In this document: piece by piece, positions 1 through 9,477 of the stretch | Layout of the letters: the number at the start of each line of letters is the position of its first letter | Numbering within the stretch: position 1 is the stretch's first letter | Origin: G963678095 sp963678095 | GTDB taxonomy: Bacteria > Bacillota > Negativicutes > Selenomonadales > Selenomonadaceae | NCBI GenBank assembly: GCA_963678095.2 | Contig: OY782746.1 | Span: forward strand, 1,240,001-1,304,000 | Direction: 5' to 3' | DNA length: 64,000 nt | Program-made: the position numbers and the translations under genes | Notes under the pieces: generated by a model | Databases searched by the model: none | Seen by the model: only the letters and a program-made list of their open reading frames with translations | Told to the model about the DNA's origin: nothing

Positions 1-2
1 AG

Positions 3-1265
3 ACAAACGGGGCGATTGGAGTCGAAGATGCCCTGACTGCCGAGGAAATTGCCGCTGCCGATTGTATCATTGTGGCCTGCGACAAAAAAGTCGACATGGA
101 CCGCTTTAACGGAAAACCCGTCATCGAAGTTCCCGTAGCGCAGGGAATTCAAAAAGCCGCTGCGCTTGTGCAAGAAGCACTCTCCGGGCAGGTCGCCATT
201 CGTGGCGGACAGACTCCGGGAAAAAACAACAAACCAATTCATGAAAGCTCCAGCTTCGCCCATGAAATCTACAAACATCTGATGAACGGTGTTTCCCATA
301 TGATTCCCTTCGTCGTTGCCGGCGGCGTGCTGATCGCCATTTCCTTTCTCTGGGGCATATATTCCTTTGACCCGACCTCTGCGCAGTATAATCCGACAGC
401 TGCCCTGCTAAAGCAAATCGGCGGCTACTCCATGGGCTTGATGGTTCCTGTCCTGACTGCCTATATCGCTGCCTCCATCGCCGATCGGCCGGGGCTCATC
501 GCCGGGTTTGTCGCCGGTACAATTGCCGCTTCAACCGGTTCCGGCTTCCTGGGTGGCATCATCGGCGGCTTCCTGGCTGGTTACACCGCTCTGTTTTTGA
601 TCAAGGCTCTCTCAGGACTGCCCAAGCAGTTTGAAGGCTTGAAATCCATTTTTCTGGTCCCGCTTGTCAGCGTTGCCTTTGTCGGCGTTATCATGTGCCT
701 GCTTGCAGGCCCGGTCGCCGGCATTAATGCCTTTATGATGACGTTTTTATCCAATCTGCAAAACACAAACCCGATTATCCTCGGCATTGTTATTGGCTGC
801 ATGAGTGCCTTTGATATGGGGGGCCCGGTAAATAAAGCCGCTTATGTCACGGGTACATTACTGCTCGGGCAGGGAAATTTCTACTTCATGGCCGGCGTTT
901 CAGCCGCCTGCATCACCCCGCCAATTCTGATTGCCCTGGCAACCACCATGTTTAAAAACAGATTTACCAAAGATGAACGTGCCGCCGGCCTTGTCAATTA
1001 TATTCTCGGCTGCACGCATATCACCGAAGGTGCCATCCCATTTGCTGCCAAAGCTCCACTGACCGTTTTGCCAATCCTGATGCTCGGTTCCTCCATCTCA
1101 GCTGTACTCACCTATATGATGAAAGTACAAGTTCCGGCACCCCACGGTGGCTTTTTGATTTTGGCCCTTGTCGACCAGCCGCTTGTCTGGGTCCTCTGCA
1201 TTTTTGCCGGTTCTGCCATTGGCGCCGTGCTTTATGGTCTGAGCCGCAAACCAGTAACCGAATAA
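3..1265 (+). CDS. fruA: PTS fructose-type transporter EIIBC, 5' end outside window
   Basis: This is the C-terminal part of a fructose-family phosphotransferase permease that imports and phosphorylates a sugar across the inner membrane. The reading frame is open from the first bases, so the start lies upstream. The opening residues (TNGAIGVEDALTAEEIAAAD, then DKKVDMDRF) are the end of a fructose-type EIIB domain. After a linker the EIIC domain starts near the HEIYKHLMNGVSHMIPFVV stretch and has about nine hydrophobic segments. The HITEGAIPFA segment near the C-terminus is the family's substrate-channel motif. The EIIA gene follows after 16 bp, so EIIA is a separate protein here, and the two are surely one operon. 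Fructose is the likeliest substrate, but mannitol-like or other fructose-family sugars cannot be excluded. Confidence 0.9.
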   Translation, partial: TNGAIGVEDALTAEEIAAADCIIVACDKKVDMDRFNGKPVIEVPVAQGIQKAAALVQEALSGQVAIRGGQTPGKNNKPIHESSSFAHEIYKHLMNGVSHMIPFVVAGGVLIAISFLWGIYSFDPTSAQYNPTAALLKQIGGYSMGLMVPVLTAYIAASIADRPGLIAGFVAGTIAASTGSGFLGGIIGGFLAGYTALFLIKALSGLPKQFEGLKSIFLVPLVSVAFVGVIMCLLAGPVAGINAFMMTFLSNLQNTNPIILGIVIGCMSAFDMGGPVNKAAYVTGTLLLGQGNFYFMAGVSAACITPPILIALATTMFKNRFTKDERAAGLVNYILGCTHITEGAIPFAAKAPLTVLPILMLGSSISAVLTYMMKVQVPAPHGGFLILALVDQPLVWVLCIFAGSAIGAVLYGLSRKPVTE

Positions 1266-1281
1266 AAAGGGAGTCTTGTTT

Positions 1282-1725
1282 ATGGATAAAATATTTGCCG
1301 CCAACACAATCACCCTTGATATCAAGGCAAAAAATAAAGAACAGGTCATCGATGAAATGATCGACCTGCTCGCTAAAGATGGTGTACTGACGGATGCTGC
1401 GCTTTACAAAACTGCCATCTATGAACGCGAAAATCTCTCCACCACCGGCATTGGCTTTGGCATTGCCATTCCTCATGCAAAGACCAGCGCCGTAAAAACA
1501 GCCCGCGTTGCCGTCGGCATTGCTAAAGAGGGTGTCGACTATGGCAGCGATGACGGAGAAACGGTCCAGTTGCTCTTTATGATTGCCGCTCAAAACACCG
1601 ATGATAATCTTCATCTGCAGACACTGGCCAAGTTGTCGCGTAAGCTCATCGATCCTGTTTTTCGCAACCGCTTGTTAAACAGTGGCAATAAAGAAGATGT
1701 ATTGGCCGCCCTGGAAGAAATCTGA
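1282..1725 (+). CDS. PTS fructose-type EIIA component
   Basis: Soluble EIIA protein of 147 residues that passes phosphate from HPr to the EIIB domain encoded just upstream. The phospho-accepting histidine sits in the IPHAK motif (near residue 66), preceded by the typical TGIGFGIA stretch; the C-terminal part (LLFMIAAQ, then LAKLSRKLIDPVF) also fits the PTS EIIA type 2 fold. I chose ATG 1282 because it follows an AAAAAGGGAG ribosome binding site; an in-frame TTG lies two codons upstream. The gene ends 15 bp before a strong hairpin, so it is the last gene of its operon. No 1-phosphofructokinase gene is visible, though it may lie upstream of the window. Confidence 0.92.
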   Translation: MDKIFAANTITLDIKAKNKEQVIDEMIDLLAKDGVLTDAALYKTAIYERENLSTTGIGFGIAIPHAKTSAVKTARVAVGIAKEGVDYGSDDGETVQLLFMIAAQNTDDNLHLQTLAKLSRKLIDPVFRNRLLNSGNKEDVLAALEEI

Positions 1726-1740
1726 ATAGAACATAAGCAT

Positions 1741-1782
1741 ATAAAGAGAAGAGTGCCGCTTTTGCGGCACTCTTCTCTTTAT
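1741..1782. terminator. Bidirectional intrinsic terminator
   Basis: A perfect 19-bp inverted repeat with a TTTT loop lies between the convergent EIIA gene and the GGDEF-EAL gene. Its right arm overlaps the stop codon of the reverse-strand gene at 1779. The flanking U-tracts are short, but stem length makes termination in both directions likely. Confidence 0.8.
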
Positions 1783-4637
1783 ATATGTCCGGCATTGCGC
1801 AGCGCCCAGGCAAGCGCATCTTCGCGCCGGAGCGGGCGGGCGATATAGTACCCCTGCACGAGATCAAAACCGCAGATGCCGACGCTCTTCCATTCTTCCT
1901 CTGTTTCCACGCCTTCGGCCACAACCTCAAGGTTAAGAGCATGCATCATCTCAACAATAGCGGCAATATACTGCAAATGCCGCTGTTCCTTGCCGAGATT
2001 TTTGATCAGTGTACGCGATATTTTCAGTGAATCAAACGGCAATCGCAGCAGCTGCGCCAGCGAGGAAAAACCTTCGCCGAAATCATCCATTGCAATCGAA
2101 AAGCCCGTCTCCTTCAAATCGTTCAGGCTGGCAATCGCCCGATTCATCGATTCCATAAAGACGCTTTCTGTCACTTCCATAATCAGCTGATGCTGCATGT
2201 CAGCCTGATTTTTCATGATATTTTCTACCATGGCAGAAAAATCATCATCCTCCATCTGCTTAACCGAAACATTAACATGCACCCGTATATCCGTCATCCC
2301 CTGTTGCCGCAGCTCCTGGGCAAAAGACGCGGCCTGTTCAAGCACCCAGCGTCCGATTGCCGGCATCATGCCGCATTGCTCCGCCAAGGGAATGAATTTG
2401 GCCGGTGAAACCGCCCCATGCACATCATTTTTCCAGCGCAGCAAGGATTCAAAGCCAATGAGGCTCCGATCCATGGCTACGATCGGCTGAAAGACCAGTG
2501 TGAGCTCCTTGCCATCGATTGCGCCACGCAGCGCATTCGACAAAAACAGATTTTCTTTGTTCTGCAGCAATAGTTCCTTGCTGCACATGCGCCAGATATT
2601 TTTTCCCCCGTACTTTGCTTCATAAAGTGCCGCGTCCGCATTTTGCATAAGTTCCTCAACGGTAATGCCATCCCGCGGATATTCGGCAATGCCAATGCTG
2701 GCGGTTACCCGAAGTTCATCAACATTTTCGCGACCACCTTCAATTGCCCGCAAGACTGCAGCGGCCATTTTCCCCGGATCATCGCCAGCACTGACCCAAA
2801 AACAAAATTCATCGCCGCCGAGCCTCGCGATCAAAAGATTATCAGACTGTTCCCGCCGCAATACATCGGCCACATAGCGGATAAAATAATCGCCCCGGCT
2901 ATGTCCCAGTGAATCGTTGATCAGCTTCAAATTATCCATATCCAGTAAAAACAGATGCCCATACCGAGCAAAGTCTTTATCCGCCAGATTTTTCTGCATC
3001 TGTTGATAGAACCAGAGCCGATTTGGCAGCTTTGTCAACGGATCCACATAGGCCAACTGATACATTTCATCACGGTCCTGAAGTCTGGCAATGGCCACAG
3101 CTGCTATATTTGCATACTGACGCAAGATCACATCACGCTTGGCATCAACCCGGTCCAGCAGATCCTCCCACCCCGCCGACAAGGCTCCGACAACCTGTCC
3201 GTTTACCTGGAGTGGCAACCCGATATAGCTGGCATCTTTCGTCCCCCGAAGTGATGACAGCGCATTGCGATATTTTTCATAGTGAGGAACAAACACGATT
3301 TCATTGCGCCGCAGCACTTCACCGATCAGTCCCTCCTCAAGCTTAAAGGAATCGCCCGGTTTTAGCGGCGACTGCCCCGAGACCTGCTGTACGACCCAGC
3401 AGTCCCCTTCAATGGTAGCAATTATACTATACGTACAGCCGATAATGCGGTCAACGTCCTTGGTTATTGCCGCAAATAACTTTTCCATTGAATCTGCTTC
3501 GGTGATCAGATGGCTTGTGGCCTCCTGCAGTGACTGCACCTGTTCAATCGACTCCCGGCTCTGCCGGTTGATCTCAGCAAAGGAGGCCTGCAGATTTTTC
3601 ACCATGTCATTGAAACAGCGGGCCAGTTCATCAAGCTCATCATAGCCTGGTTTCGCCACAGAAACCGTCAAATCCCCGCTCCCCACTCGTTTCACCTGGT
3701 CGACAAGAATTTCCAGAGGCTCACTGATGCGGCGAAAAGCCGGAAAGGACAGCAGCGTTATTGCCAACAGGAGAACCAGCACCACCAGCATAAACCCATT
3801 ACGGAATTTTTCCAGCGGCGCATATACAATATTTTCAGGAATTGCCAGGGCCAATGTCGCCTGCAGTGCTGGAACCCGCTTAAAAAAAACGATTTTGCTT
3901 GTTTCTCCGTACATATAGCGCGCGATCCCCTGGTCCTGCTGCTGCAAAAGACGTACCGCATCCTTGAGATCGTCACGAACATCAAGGGCAAATACATTTT
4001 GGGTTACCAGAGACTGGTCCGGATGGGCCAAAACCGTACCACTTTCATTGAGCAGATATGCATAGGATCCTTCATACATATCCGCCCACTTCATCTTATC
4101 AAGCAAACGCGCCAGCGGCAGATCCGTAGCCACTACCCCATAGACTTCACCAGTTTCATTGCGGACGGGCATGGCAATCGAAATAGCCATCTGCTTTTCA
4201 ACCAGATCAAAGTAAGGTGCCGTAACCGTGATCTTTTCCGCCTCGATTGCTTCCTTATACCAAGGGCGCTGACGCGGATCATAATCAGCTGGCGGCTTCC
4301 AGCCGCTGCCATCAACAAAATTCCCCGCAACCGACCCAAAATACATATCCGTCAATTCCGGGTCAGCCTGTTTATAACCAGCCAGCATGTCCGCTGAAAT
4401 CTGTCCGCTTTTCATGACCTGATTTAAATTATACCAGCTTATCTCAAGTAATTTCTGCTTGCTGCGCAGATTGCTATCTAAAACCTGTGCCTGTTCAATT
4501 ACACTGGTTGCCATTTTTTCTTCAATTTTTTCCGTCAGGTATTGCTTGAAAAAATAGTAACCAAATATTGCTGCCACAAGCATCAGCAAGGCTATCACGC
4601 CACTGAAAACCGCCGTCATTTTAGTTTGAATGCGCAT
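1779..4637 (-). CDS. Membrane cyclic di-GMP phosphodiesterase/diguanylate cyclase (Cache-HAMP-GAF-GGDEF-EAL)
   Basis: A 952-residue membrane sensor. In order: TM helix (about 10-30), extracytoplasmic double Cache domain (about 35-270), TM helix (about 280-300), HAMP (about 300-355), GAF (about 380-520), GGDEF (about 525-690) and EAL (about 700-950). The GGDEF signature is intact (ARLGGDEF, near 605-611) but the RxxD inhibitory site is absent. In EAL the first motif reads ESL; the metal and base residues are present (NVSVKQ, EVTES, DDFGEG, AEGVE, QGYY), so hydrolysis of cyclic di-GMP looks intact. KISR replaces the usual KIDR; the lysine is kept. An AAGGGGGAG site precedes the ATG. It lies 44 bp after the next GGDEF-EAL gene and is the last of three co-directional genes. 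The ligand of the Cache domain cannot be told. Confidence 0.9.
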   Translation of the reverse strand: MRIQTKMTAVFSGVIALLMLVAAIFGYYFFKQYLTEKIEEKMATSVIEQAQVLDSNLRSKQKLLEISWYNLNQVMKSGQISADMLAGYKQADPELTDMYFGSVAGNFVDGSGWKPPADYDPRQRPWYKEAIEAEKITVTAPYFDLVEKQMAISIAMPVRNETGEVYGVVATDLPLARLLDKMKWADMYEGSYAYLLNESGTVLAHPDQSLVTQNVFALDVRDDLKDAVRLLQQQDQGIARYMYGETSKIVFFKRVPALQATLALAIPENIVYAPLEKFRNGFMLVVLVLLLAITLLSFPAFRRISEPLEILVDQVKRVGSGDLTVSVAKPGYDELDELARCFNDMVKNLQASFAEINRQSRESIEQVQSLQEATSHLITEADSMEKLFAAITKDVDRIIGCTYSIIATIEGDCWVVQQVSGQSPLKPGDSFKLEEGLIGEVLRRNEIVFVPHYEKYRNALSSLRGTKDASYIGLPLQVNGQVVGALSAGWEDLLDRVDAKRDVILRQYANIAAVAIARLQDRDEMYQLAYVDPLTKLPNRLWFYQQMQKNLADKDFARYGHLFLLDMDNLKLINDSLGHSRGDYFIRYVADVLRREQSDNLLIARLGGDEFCFWVSAGDDPGKMAAAVLRAIEGGRENVDELRVTASIGIAEYPRDGITVEELMQNADAALYEAKYGGKNIWRMCSKELLLQNKENLFLSNALRGAIDGKELTLVFQPIVAMDRSLIGFESLLRWKNDVHGAVSPAKFIPLAEQCGMMPAIGRWVLEQAASFAQELRQQGMTDIRVHVNVSVKQMEDDDFSAMVENIMKNQADMQHQLIMEVTESVFMESMNRAIASLNDLKETGFSIAMDDFGEGFSSLAQLLRLPFDSLKISRTLIKNLGKEQRHLQYIAAIVEMMHALNLEVVAEGVETEEEWKSVGICGFDLVQGYYIARPLRREDALAWALRNAGHI

Positions 4638-4681
4638 ACTTGCTCCCCCTTAAAACACTTTCAACTAAATCCTGAAAATTT

Positions 4682-6556
4682 CTATTTCGCGGTTATACCG
4701 GCAAGCGAAAACAGTCCTTTATTTTCTTCATAGATATCAAAAAACTGCTGGGCCGACAGTGGGCGACTGACCAGATAACCCTGCAAACAGTCACAATTGA
4801 GCTCGCGCATTGAATCAAGCTGAGCCAGCGTTTCAACCCCCTCTGCCACCACTGCCATATTGATCTGATGAGCCAGTTCGATAATCGTGCCAATGATTGC
4901 CGCACCATGCTCCGTAATTCCGACTTCCTGCACAAAGGACTTATCAATTTTCAGCACATCGATCGGCAGCCGGCTCAGATATGTCAACGAAGAATAGCCT
5001 GTGCCAAAATCATCGAGAGAAATATGCATCCCCATCTGTCGCAGTTGTTTTAGTTTTTTGACATTTTCCTCTAACGACTCCATTAAAATGCTTTCCGTTA
5101 TCTCCAGTTCCAAGAGCGTCGGCGGATAGTTTTCTTCCCGTAAAATTCGTTGCAATCGCTGGATAAAGTCCTCCTGCATCAGCTGATGTACCGAAATATT
5201 GACCGCCAGCCGCAATTCCCCATCAGCTTTGCGCCGCAAGGAATTGCCAAACCGGCAAGCGGCCCGCAGGACAAATTCCCCCAGCGGCACGATCATGCCA
5301 GTATCCTCGGCCAGCGGAATAAATTCCGCGGGTGAAATATAGCCTTTTTCCGGATGCACCCAACGAATCAGGGCTTCCATGCCGACCATCCGCCCTGAGG
5401 CAATATCAATCTGCGGCTGATAATAAACGGTAAACTGTTCCACCGCCAGGGCCATATGCAAGGCACTCTCCATCTGTATGCGATGTACCACATCCTGCTG
5501 CATTTCGGTTTTAAATACCTTCCAGGTCTTTTTCCCGGCTTTTTTGGCATACTGCAAAGCAGTATTGGCATTGCCAAGAATCCGGTCGACAGAATCCTCG
5601 CCGGAAAAGACCACAATGCCGATACTAATTGTGATAAAAAACTGGTTGCCACAGGCATTTACCGGTCGATTAAACAAAGCCAATACCCGTTCCGCCCAAA
5701 AGCTGACCTGCTCCGGCTGCATATCCAGGCAAAACAGGCAAAATTCATCGGCCCCAATGCGCGTTATCATGGATGCTTCCGGCACTTCAGCACTAAGACG
5801 CTCCGCTACTGAAATAAGCAGACTGTCACCGCAGGCATAGCCCAACGAATCATTGACCGCTTTAAAATTGTCAATGTTCAGCAGTAAAATCATGGCAGAT
5901 CGGTCCTGCGCCCCGTAACTGCTGATAAACTCCATCATGTTTTCATGCAGGCTGGCCCGGTTGGGAAGATCGGTCAGAGCATCATGGTAGGCCATATGCC
6001 GGATTCGTTCCTCCTGCTGTTTTCTCGTCGTGATATCCGAATAGGAACCAATCATTCGCTGCGGCTTTCCCGCCGAATCAAAAATCACCTTGCCCTTTGC
6101 CGACAGCCAAATCCAGCGATCTTTTCCCTCGAGGCAGCGATATTCAACAGCAAAAGCCTCGCTTCTTCCCGCGAGATGTTCCCCCAAAAGATGCTGTCGC
6201 AGGGGCAAATCATCGGGATGAATGCGTTCATTCCACAATTGAGCCAGATTTCTGACTTCAATCAAGGCCTCCTGATGCGGTGAATCAAGCGGTACCAACC
6301 CCAATTTTTTTGCCCAGGGAGTTGATATCATCCAGATATCCCGCACGATATCCCAGTCCCAAATCGCATCGCTCGAGACCTCAACCGCCAGCCGGTAACG
6401 TTGTTCACTTTGCTGCAACGATAGCTGGGCTTGTTCCAATTCGACAATCCGCTGCTGCAATTCCGGATAATAGCTCTTACGGGCAGAAGAATTGCCAAAC
6501 CCGATCAACAAATCGCGATCAAAGCTCTTTTCCTGTTCATCATAAGGCTTGCTCAT
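4682..6556 (-). CDS. Soluble PAS-GGDEF-EAL protein, probably a cyclic di-GMP phosphodiesterase
   Basis: A 624-residue cytoplasmic protein: short coiled coil (about 30-50), PAS/PAC (about 50-180), GGDEF-like (about 185-350) and EAL (about 360-610). The cyclase signature is altered to GADEF (near 268-272), replacing the second glycine, and there is no RxxD site, so synthase activity may be weak or lost and the domain may act as a GTP-binding switch. The EAL domain is fully typical (MEALIRW near 393, NISVHQ, EITES, DDFGTGYSSL, LKIDKSFV, AEGVET, QGYL). Its start overlaps the end of the upstream alcohol dehydrogenase gene by 17 bp, so the two are translationally coupled. A PAS next to a redox enzyme suggests metabolic input, which is inference. 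Confidence 0.9.
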   Translation of the reverse strand: MSKPYDEQEKSFDRDLLIGFGNSSARKSYYPELQQRIVELEQAQLSLQQSEQRYRLAVEVSSDAIWDWDIVRDIWMISTPWAKKLGLVPLDSPHQEALIEVRNLAQLWNERIHPDDLPLRQHLLGEHLAGRSEAFAVEYRCLEGKDRWIWLSAKGKVIFDSAGKPQRMIGSYSDITTRKQQEERIRHMAYHDALTDLPNRASLHENMMEFISSYGAQDRSAMILLLNIDNFKAVNDSLGYACGDSLLISVAERLSAEVPEASMITRIGADEFCLFCLDMQPEQVSFWAERVLALFNRPVNACGNQFFITISIGIVVFSGEDSVDRILGNANTALQYAKKAGKKTWKVFKTEMQQDVVHRIQMESALHMALAVEQFTVYYQPQIDIASGRMVGMEALIRWVHPEKGYISPAEFIPLAEDTGMIVPLGEFVLRAACRFGNSLRRKADGELRLAVNISVHQLMQEDFIQRLQRILREENYPPTLLELEITESILMESLEENVKKLKQLRQMGMHISLDDFGTGYSSLTYLSRLPIDVLKIDKSFVQEVGITEHGAAIIGTIIELAHQINMAVVAEGVETLAQLDSMRELNCDCLQGYLVSRPLSAQQFFDIYEENKGLFSLAGITAK

Positions 6557-7706
6557 AGACTGCCGTCACATCCTTATCTGCCATAGATTTGGGATTTGTC
6601 GCCATACATGCATCCTGCAGGGCGGCCCCCACCAGTTTTGCAATATCGCTCCGGCTGACTCCGAGCTCCGTCAGTGTCTTGCCAACGCCAACCCGGCGAC
6701 GAAAGGCTTCAATATGCCGGCACAATTCGCTCCCTGCAGCCGCTGCGCTTTTGCCCTTTACGTCACAGCCGATGATATCGCCAATCTGGGCAAATTTTTC
6801 CGGTTCGGCTGAATAATTATATTCGACCACCGGTCCGAGCAAAATCGCATTGCACTCGCCATGGGCCAGATCAAAAAACCCGCCGAGGCTGTGCGCCATC
6901 GCATGCGTTGCTCCCAAAATAGCGTTGGAAAAAGCCAGCCCAGCCTGCAGGCTGCCGAGCATCATCTGCGCCCGGGCAATCAGATCCTTTGGATCTGCTG
7001 CAACCTGAGGCAGCGCCTCCCAGATCAGCCGGATTGCTTCCTTGGCATGAACATCGGTAATTGGCGAACTCGCGTTTGATACAAAGGCCTCAATTGCATG
7101 CGTCAGGGCATCCATTCCTGAACAGGCCGTCAAATATGGATCCATCGTCGCAGTTACTTCTGGATCAAGCAGCGCGGTATCAGGAACAACCGCCTTACTG
7201 ACAATTGCAATTTTGCACTTTTTTGCTTCATTTAAAATAATAGAAAACTGTGATACCTCCGATGCACTGCCACTGGTCGTCGGCAGACAAACAAGCAGCG
7301 GCATTGCATGCGGAATTTTGTCAACTCCCTCAAAATCAACAATATTACCACCATTGGCACAGACAATTCCAATCCCCTTCGCACAATCCATCACACTGCC
7401 ACCGCCAAAGGCAACAATTCCCTTGCACTGCTCTTTGGTAAACAGAGCCGCACCGGCCATAACCTCCTTTGACCGCGGATTGGGGCTCACCTGCAGAAAC
7501 AGCACGTATTCTATGCCAGCATTCTTCAAGTTTTCTTCAAGTTCGCGCACCCAAGGCGTTTTATCATATAAAACATCATCACTGACAAGCATGACCTTAC
7601 GAGTACCAAAATTCAACAAATAACGGCTGATCAACTGTCGGGCTCCCACCCCGAAAACGAATTCTGGGGCCACGAATTTTCTCAATTCCAGAAAAGGCGA
7701 CTTCAT
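6540..7706 (-). CDS. Iron-containing alcohol dehydrogenase
   Basis: A 388-residue group III (iron-dependent) alcohol dehydrogenase, which interconverts alcohols and aldehydes with NAD(P)H in the cytoplasm. The nucleotide-binding GGGSVMDCAKGI loop (about 98-109) and the metal-binding region are present: Asp and His within DALTHAIEAF, and the two later histidines within HAMAHSLGG and LAHGECNA. The full family length is kept. It is first of a three-gene reverse-strand operon with two cyclic di-GMP enzymes, overlapping the first by 17 bp. The ATG follows an AGAGAGGATG ribosome site. Substrate (1,3-propanediol, butanol or ethanol) cannot be told from sequence. Confidence 0.92.
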   Translation of the reverse strand: MKSPFLELRKFVAPEFVFGVGARQLISRYLLNFGTRKVMLVSDDVLYDKTPWVRELEENLKNAGIEYVLFLQVSPNPRSKEVMAGAALFTKEQCKGIVAFGGGSVMDCAKGIGIVCANGGNIVDFEGVDKIPHAMPLLVCLPTTSGSASEVSQFSIILNEAKKCKIAIVSKAVVPDTALLDPEVTATMDPYLTACSGMDALTHAIEAFVSNASSPITDVHAKEAIRLIWEALPQVAADPKDLIARAQMMLGSLQAGLAFSNAILGATHAMAHSLGGFFDLAHGECNAILLGPVVEYNYSAEPEKFAQIGDIIGCDVKGKSAAAAGSELCRHIEAFRRRVGVGKTLTELGVSRSDIAKLVGAALQDACMATNPKSMADKDVTAVYEQAL

Positions 7707-7803
7707 ATTATTTCATCCTCTCTGTCAGAAGCACAGCTTCAACCTACGGGCATATTATCCGGCACTAAAAATACAAGCCATATATAGGTTTTATTTCCGC
7801 AGC

Positions 7804-7820
7804 GCAGGATAAAATCCTGC
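7804..7820. promoter_or_regulatory. 7-3-7 palindrome upstream of alcohol dehydrogenase operon
   Basis: GCAGGAT and ATCCTGC are separated by AAA in the AT-rich stretch about 100 bp upstream of the alcohol dehydrogenase start. Its symmetry and place fit an operator. No clear promoter hexamer pair could be fixed near it, so its role is uncertain. Confidence 0.3.
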
Positions 7821-7860
7821 CTAAAGAATAAATATTATGACTTTTCCGTTAATTAATAAT

Positions 7861-7887
7861 ACAACAGCTCCTTCATGGGGCTGCTGT
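7861..7887 (-). terminator. Possible terminator of dtd
   Basis: An 11-bp imperfect hairpin (one mismatch and one G-U in the reverse-strand RNA) overlaps the dtd stop codon and is followed on that strand by an AT-rich run. The U-tract is poor, so strength is doubtful. Confidence 0.45.
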
Positions 7888-8316
7888 ATCAAAGCATAAC
7901 GTCACCGGGCCATCATTAACAGAGCTCACCTGCATGTCAGCCCCAAATTCTCCATGTTCCACGGCAAAACTCAACCGCTGGCACTCTGCCATAAAAAATT
8001 CATACAGTTTCACGGCCAAATCGGGTTTCGCTGCCCCAGAAAATCCCGGGCGCCGGCTTTTCAGATCGGCAAACAAGGTGAACTGTGAAACCACGAGTAG
8101 CCTTCCGCCGACCGCAGCCAGGTCGAGATTCATCTTCCCGGCCGAGTCACTGAATACCCGCAGATTGCAGATCTTTGCCGCCAGCCAAGCAGCCTCCTTT
8201 TCCGTATCTTCCGGGCCAACCCCCAGCAAAATCAAAAATCCCTGCCCGATTTTCCCCGTAACAACTGCCTCAATCCTCACCGAAGCCTCAGATACCCTTG
8301 TCACTACCGCCCGCAT
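7873..8316 (-). CDS. dtd: D-aminoacyl-tRNA deacylase
   Basis: A 147-residue DTD enzyme that removes D-amino acids (and glycine) mis-attached to tRNA, a cytoplasmic proofreading step. Both family motifs are present: SQFTLFAD with the catalytic threonine (about 79-86) and NDGPVT near the C-terminus (about 136-141), plus the RRPGFSGAA loop. Length matches the family. It is a single-gene unit between the alcohol dehydrogenase promoter region and the lsr operon terminator. In many Firmicutes dtd is next to relA; that neighbour is absent here. Confidence 0.96.
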   Translation of the reverse strand: MRAVVTRVSEASVRIEAVVTGKIGQGFLILLGVGPEDTEKEAAWLAAKICNLRVFSDSAGKMNLDLAAVGGRLLVVSQFTLFADLKSRRPGFSGAAKPDLAVKLYEFFMAECQRLSFAVEHGEFGADMQVSSVNDGPVTLCFDTAAP

Positions 8317-8412
8317 ATCACATCACCCCTGCTATCTATTTAAATATATAACATATATTACCATAAATCATATAATTTTCGTTATTTTTTTCAAATAAAA
8401 CAATGAGATACA

Positions 8413-8450
8413 CAAAACCCTGCACTGTATTATTACAGTGCAGGGTTTTG
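8413..8450 (-). terminator. Terminator of the lsrACDBF operon
   Basis: Perfect 17-bp inverted repeat with a 4-nt loop, 24 bp beyond the lsrF stop codon; the reverse-strand arm ends GGGTTTTG, giving a U-rich tail. Confidence 0.88.
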
Positions 8451-8473
8451 TTTTCAATATCGAAGTATATCAA

Positions 8474-9355
8474 TCAGCGATGGATGGCATCCTGGTAAAA
8501 CGCATAGGCTTCCTTATCCGTCGCTTTTTCGTGCACAATCTTGCGGATCGCTTCGGCCATCGCTACCGGGTGCTGGCTCTGGAAGATATTTCGTCCCATA
8601 TCCAATCCGTGCGCCCCTTCGGAAATTGCATGGTAGGCCATCGTCATAGCCTCATCTTCCGGCAGTTTCTTGCCGCCAGCGACAACGATCGGCACCGGAC
8701 AACCTGCGACAACTTCTTCAAAGTTTTCGCAGTAATAGGTCTTCACGATGTTTACGCCGATTTCCGCCAAAATGCGGGTAGCCAGCTTAAAGTAGCGGTC
8801 GGTGCGCTCCATTTCCTTGCCGACAGCGACAACACCCATCGTCGGAATGCTGTACCGGATGCCGGCATTAATTACTTTCGACAGATTATCAATGCTCTGC
8901 AGCTGACCATCCGCCCCGATAAATCCCTGTACGGCCATGCAATCCGCATTGCAGCGAACAGCATCTTCAATGTCCACTGCCACAACCTCATGCGAAAGAT
9001 CGTCATTGAGCATAGAGGATCCCGAGGAAACACGCAGGGCGACCGCTGTATTTCCCATTGGTGGCACACTGGTCCGCAGAGCCCCGCGCGTACACATCAG
9101 CACATCGACACTAGGCATCAGCTGCGGCAGCAGCAGATCTAGGCGTTCAAGACCTGCCACCGAACCCATGAAATAACCATGATCGAAGGCAAACATCACC
9201 GTATTGCCGCTTTTTTGATCAAATATATTCGCCAGATGCTTTTTCATACCCCAATCTAAAGCATTTGCTCCCTTTACGTAAAATCCGTTTTGATTTGCAA
9301 ATGGTACATCCGTATGATAATCCTTGGCTACCTTGTAGCCGTCTTTGTCTGCCAT
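8474..9355 (-). CDS. lsrF: Phospho-AI-2 thiolase/aldolase LsrF
   Basis: A 293-residue class I aldolase-fold enzyme. In enteric bacteria LsrF acts at the last known step of phospho-AI-2 breakdown, moving an acetyl group from 3-hydroxy-2,4-pentanedione 5-phosphate to CoA. The sequence keeps long LsrF-like blocks: LDWGMKK, FAFDHGYF, DVLMCTRG, IVKTYY (catalytic lysine), CPVPIVVAGGKKLP and DMGRNIFQS. I chose the ATG at 9355 because it has a GGAGGG site 8 nt away and the protein then starts at the same place as E. coli LsrF; the frame stays open 37 codons further upstream. It is the last gene of the uptake operon, 122 bp after lsrB. Confidence 0.93.
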   Translation of the reverse strand: MADKDGYKVAKDYHTDVPFANQNGFYVKGANALDWGMKKHLANIFDQKSGNTVMFAFDHGYFMGSVAGLERLDLLLPQLMPSVDVLMCTRGALRTSVPPMGNTAVALRVSSGSSMLNDDLSHEVVAVDIEDAVRCNADCMAVQGFIGADGQLQSIDNLSKVINAGIRYSIPTMGVVAVGKEMERTDRYFKLATRILAEIGVNIVKTYYCENFEEVVAGCPVPIVVAGGKKLPEDEAMTMAYHAISEGAHGLDMGRNIFQSQHPVAMAEAIRKIVHEKATDKEAYAFYQDAIHR

Positions 9356-9477
9356 GATAAAACCCTCCAATATTCTTTCCCGTAAAGCATAATCCCAGTC
9401 CCGTATTTTAAGCCCGACGCCCTTGCCCTTGCAAAGGCGCCAGACAAAAGGGGACTTAGTAAGCACTGCGCTTTTTA

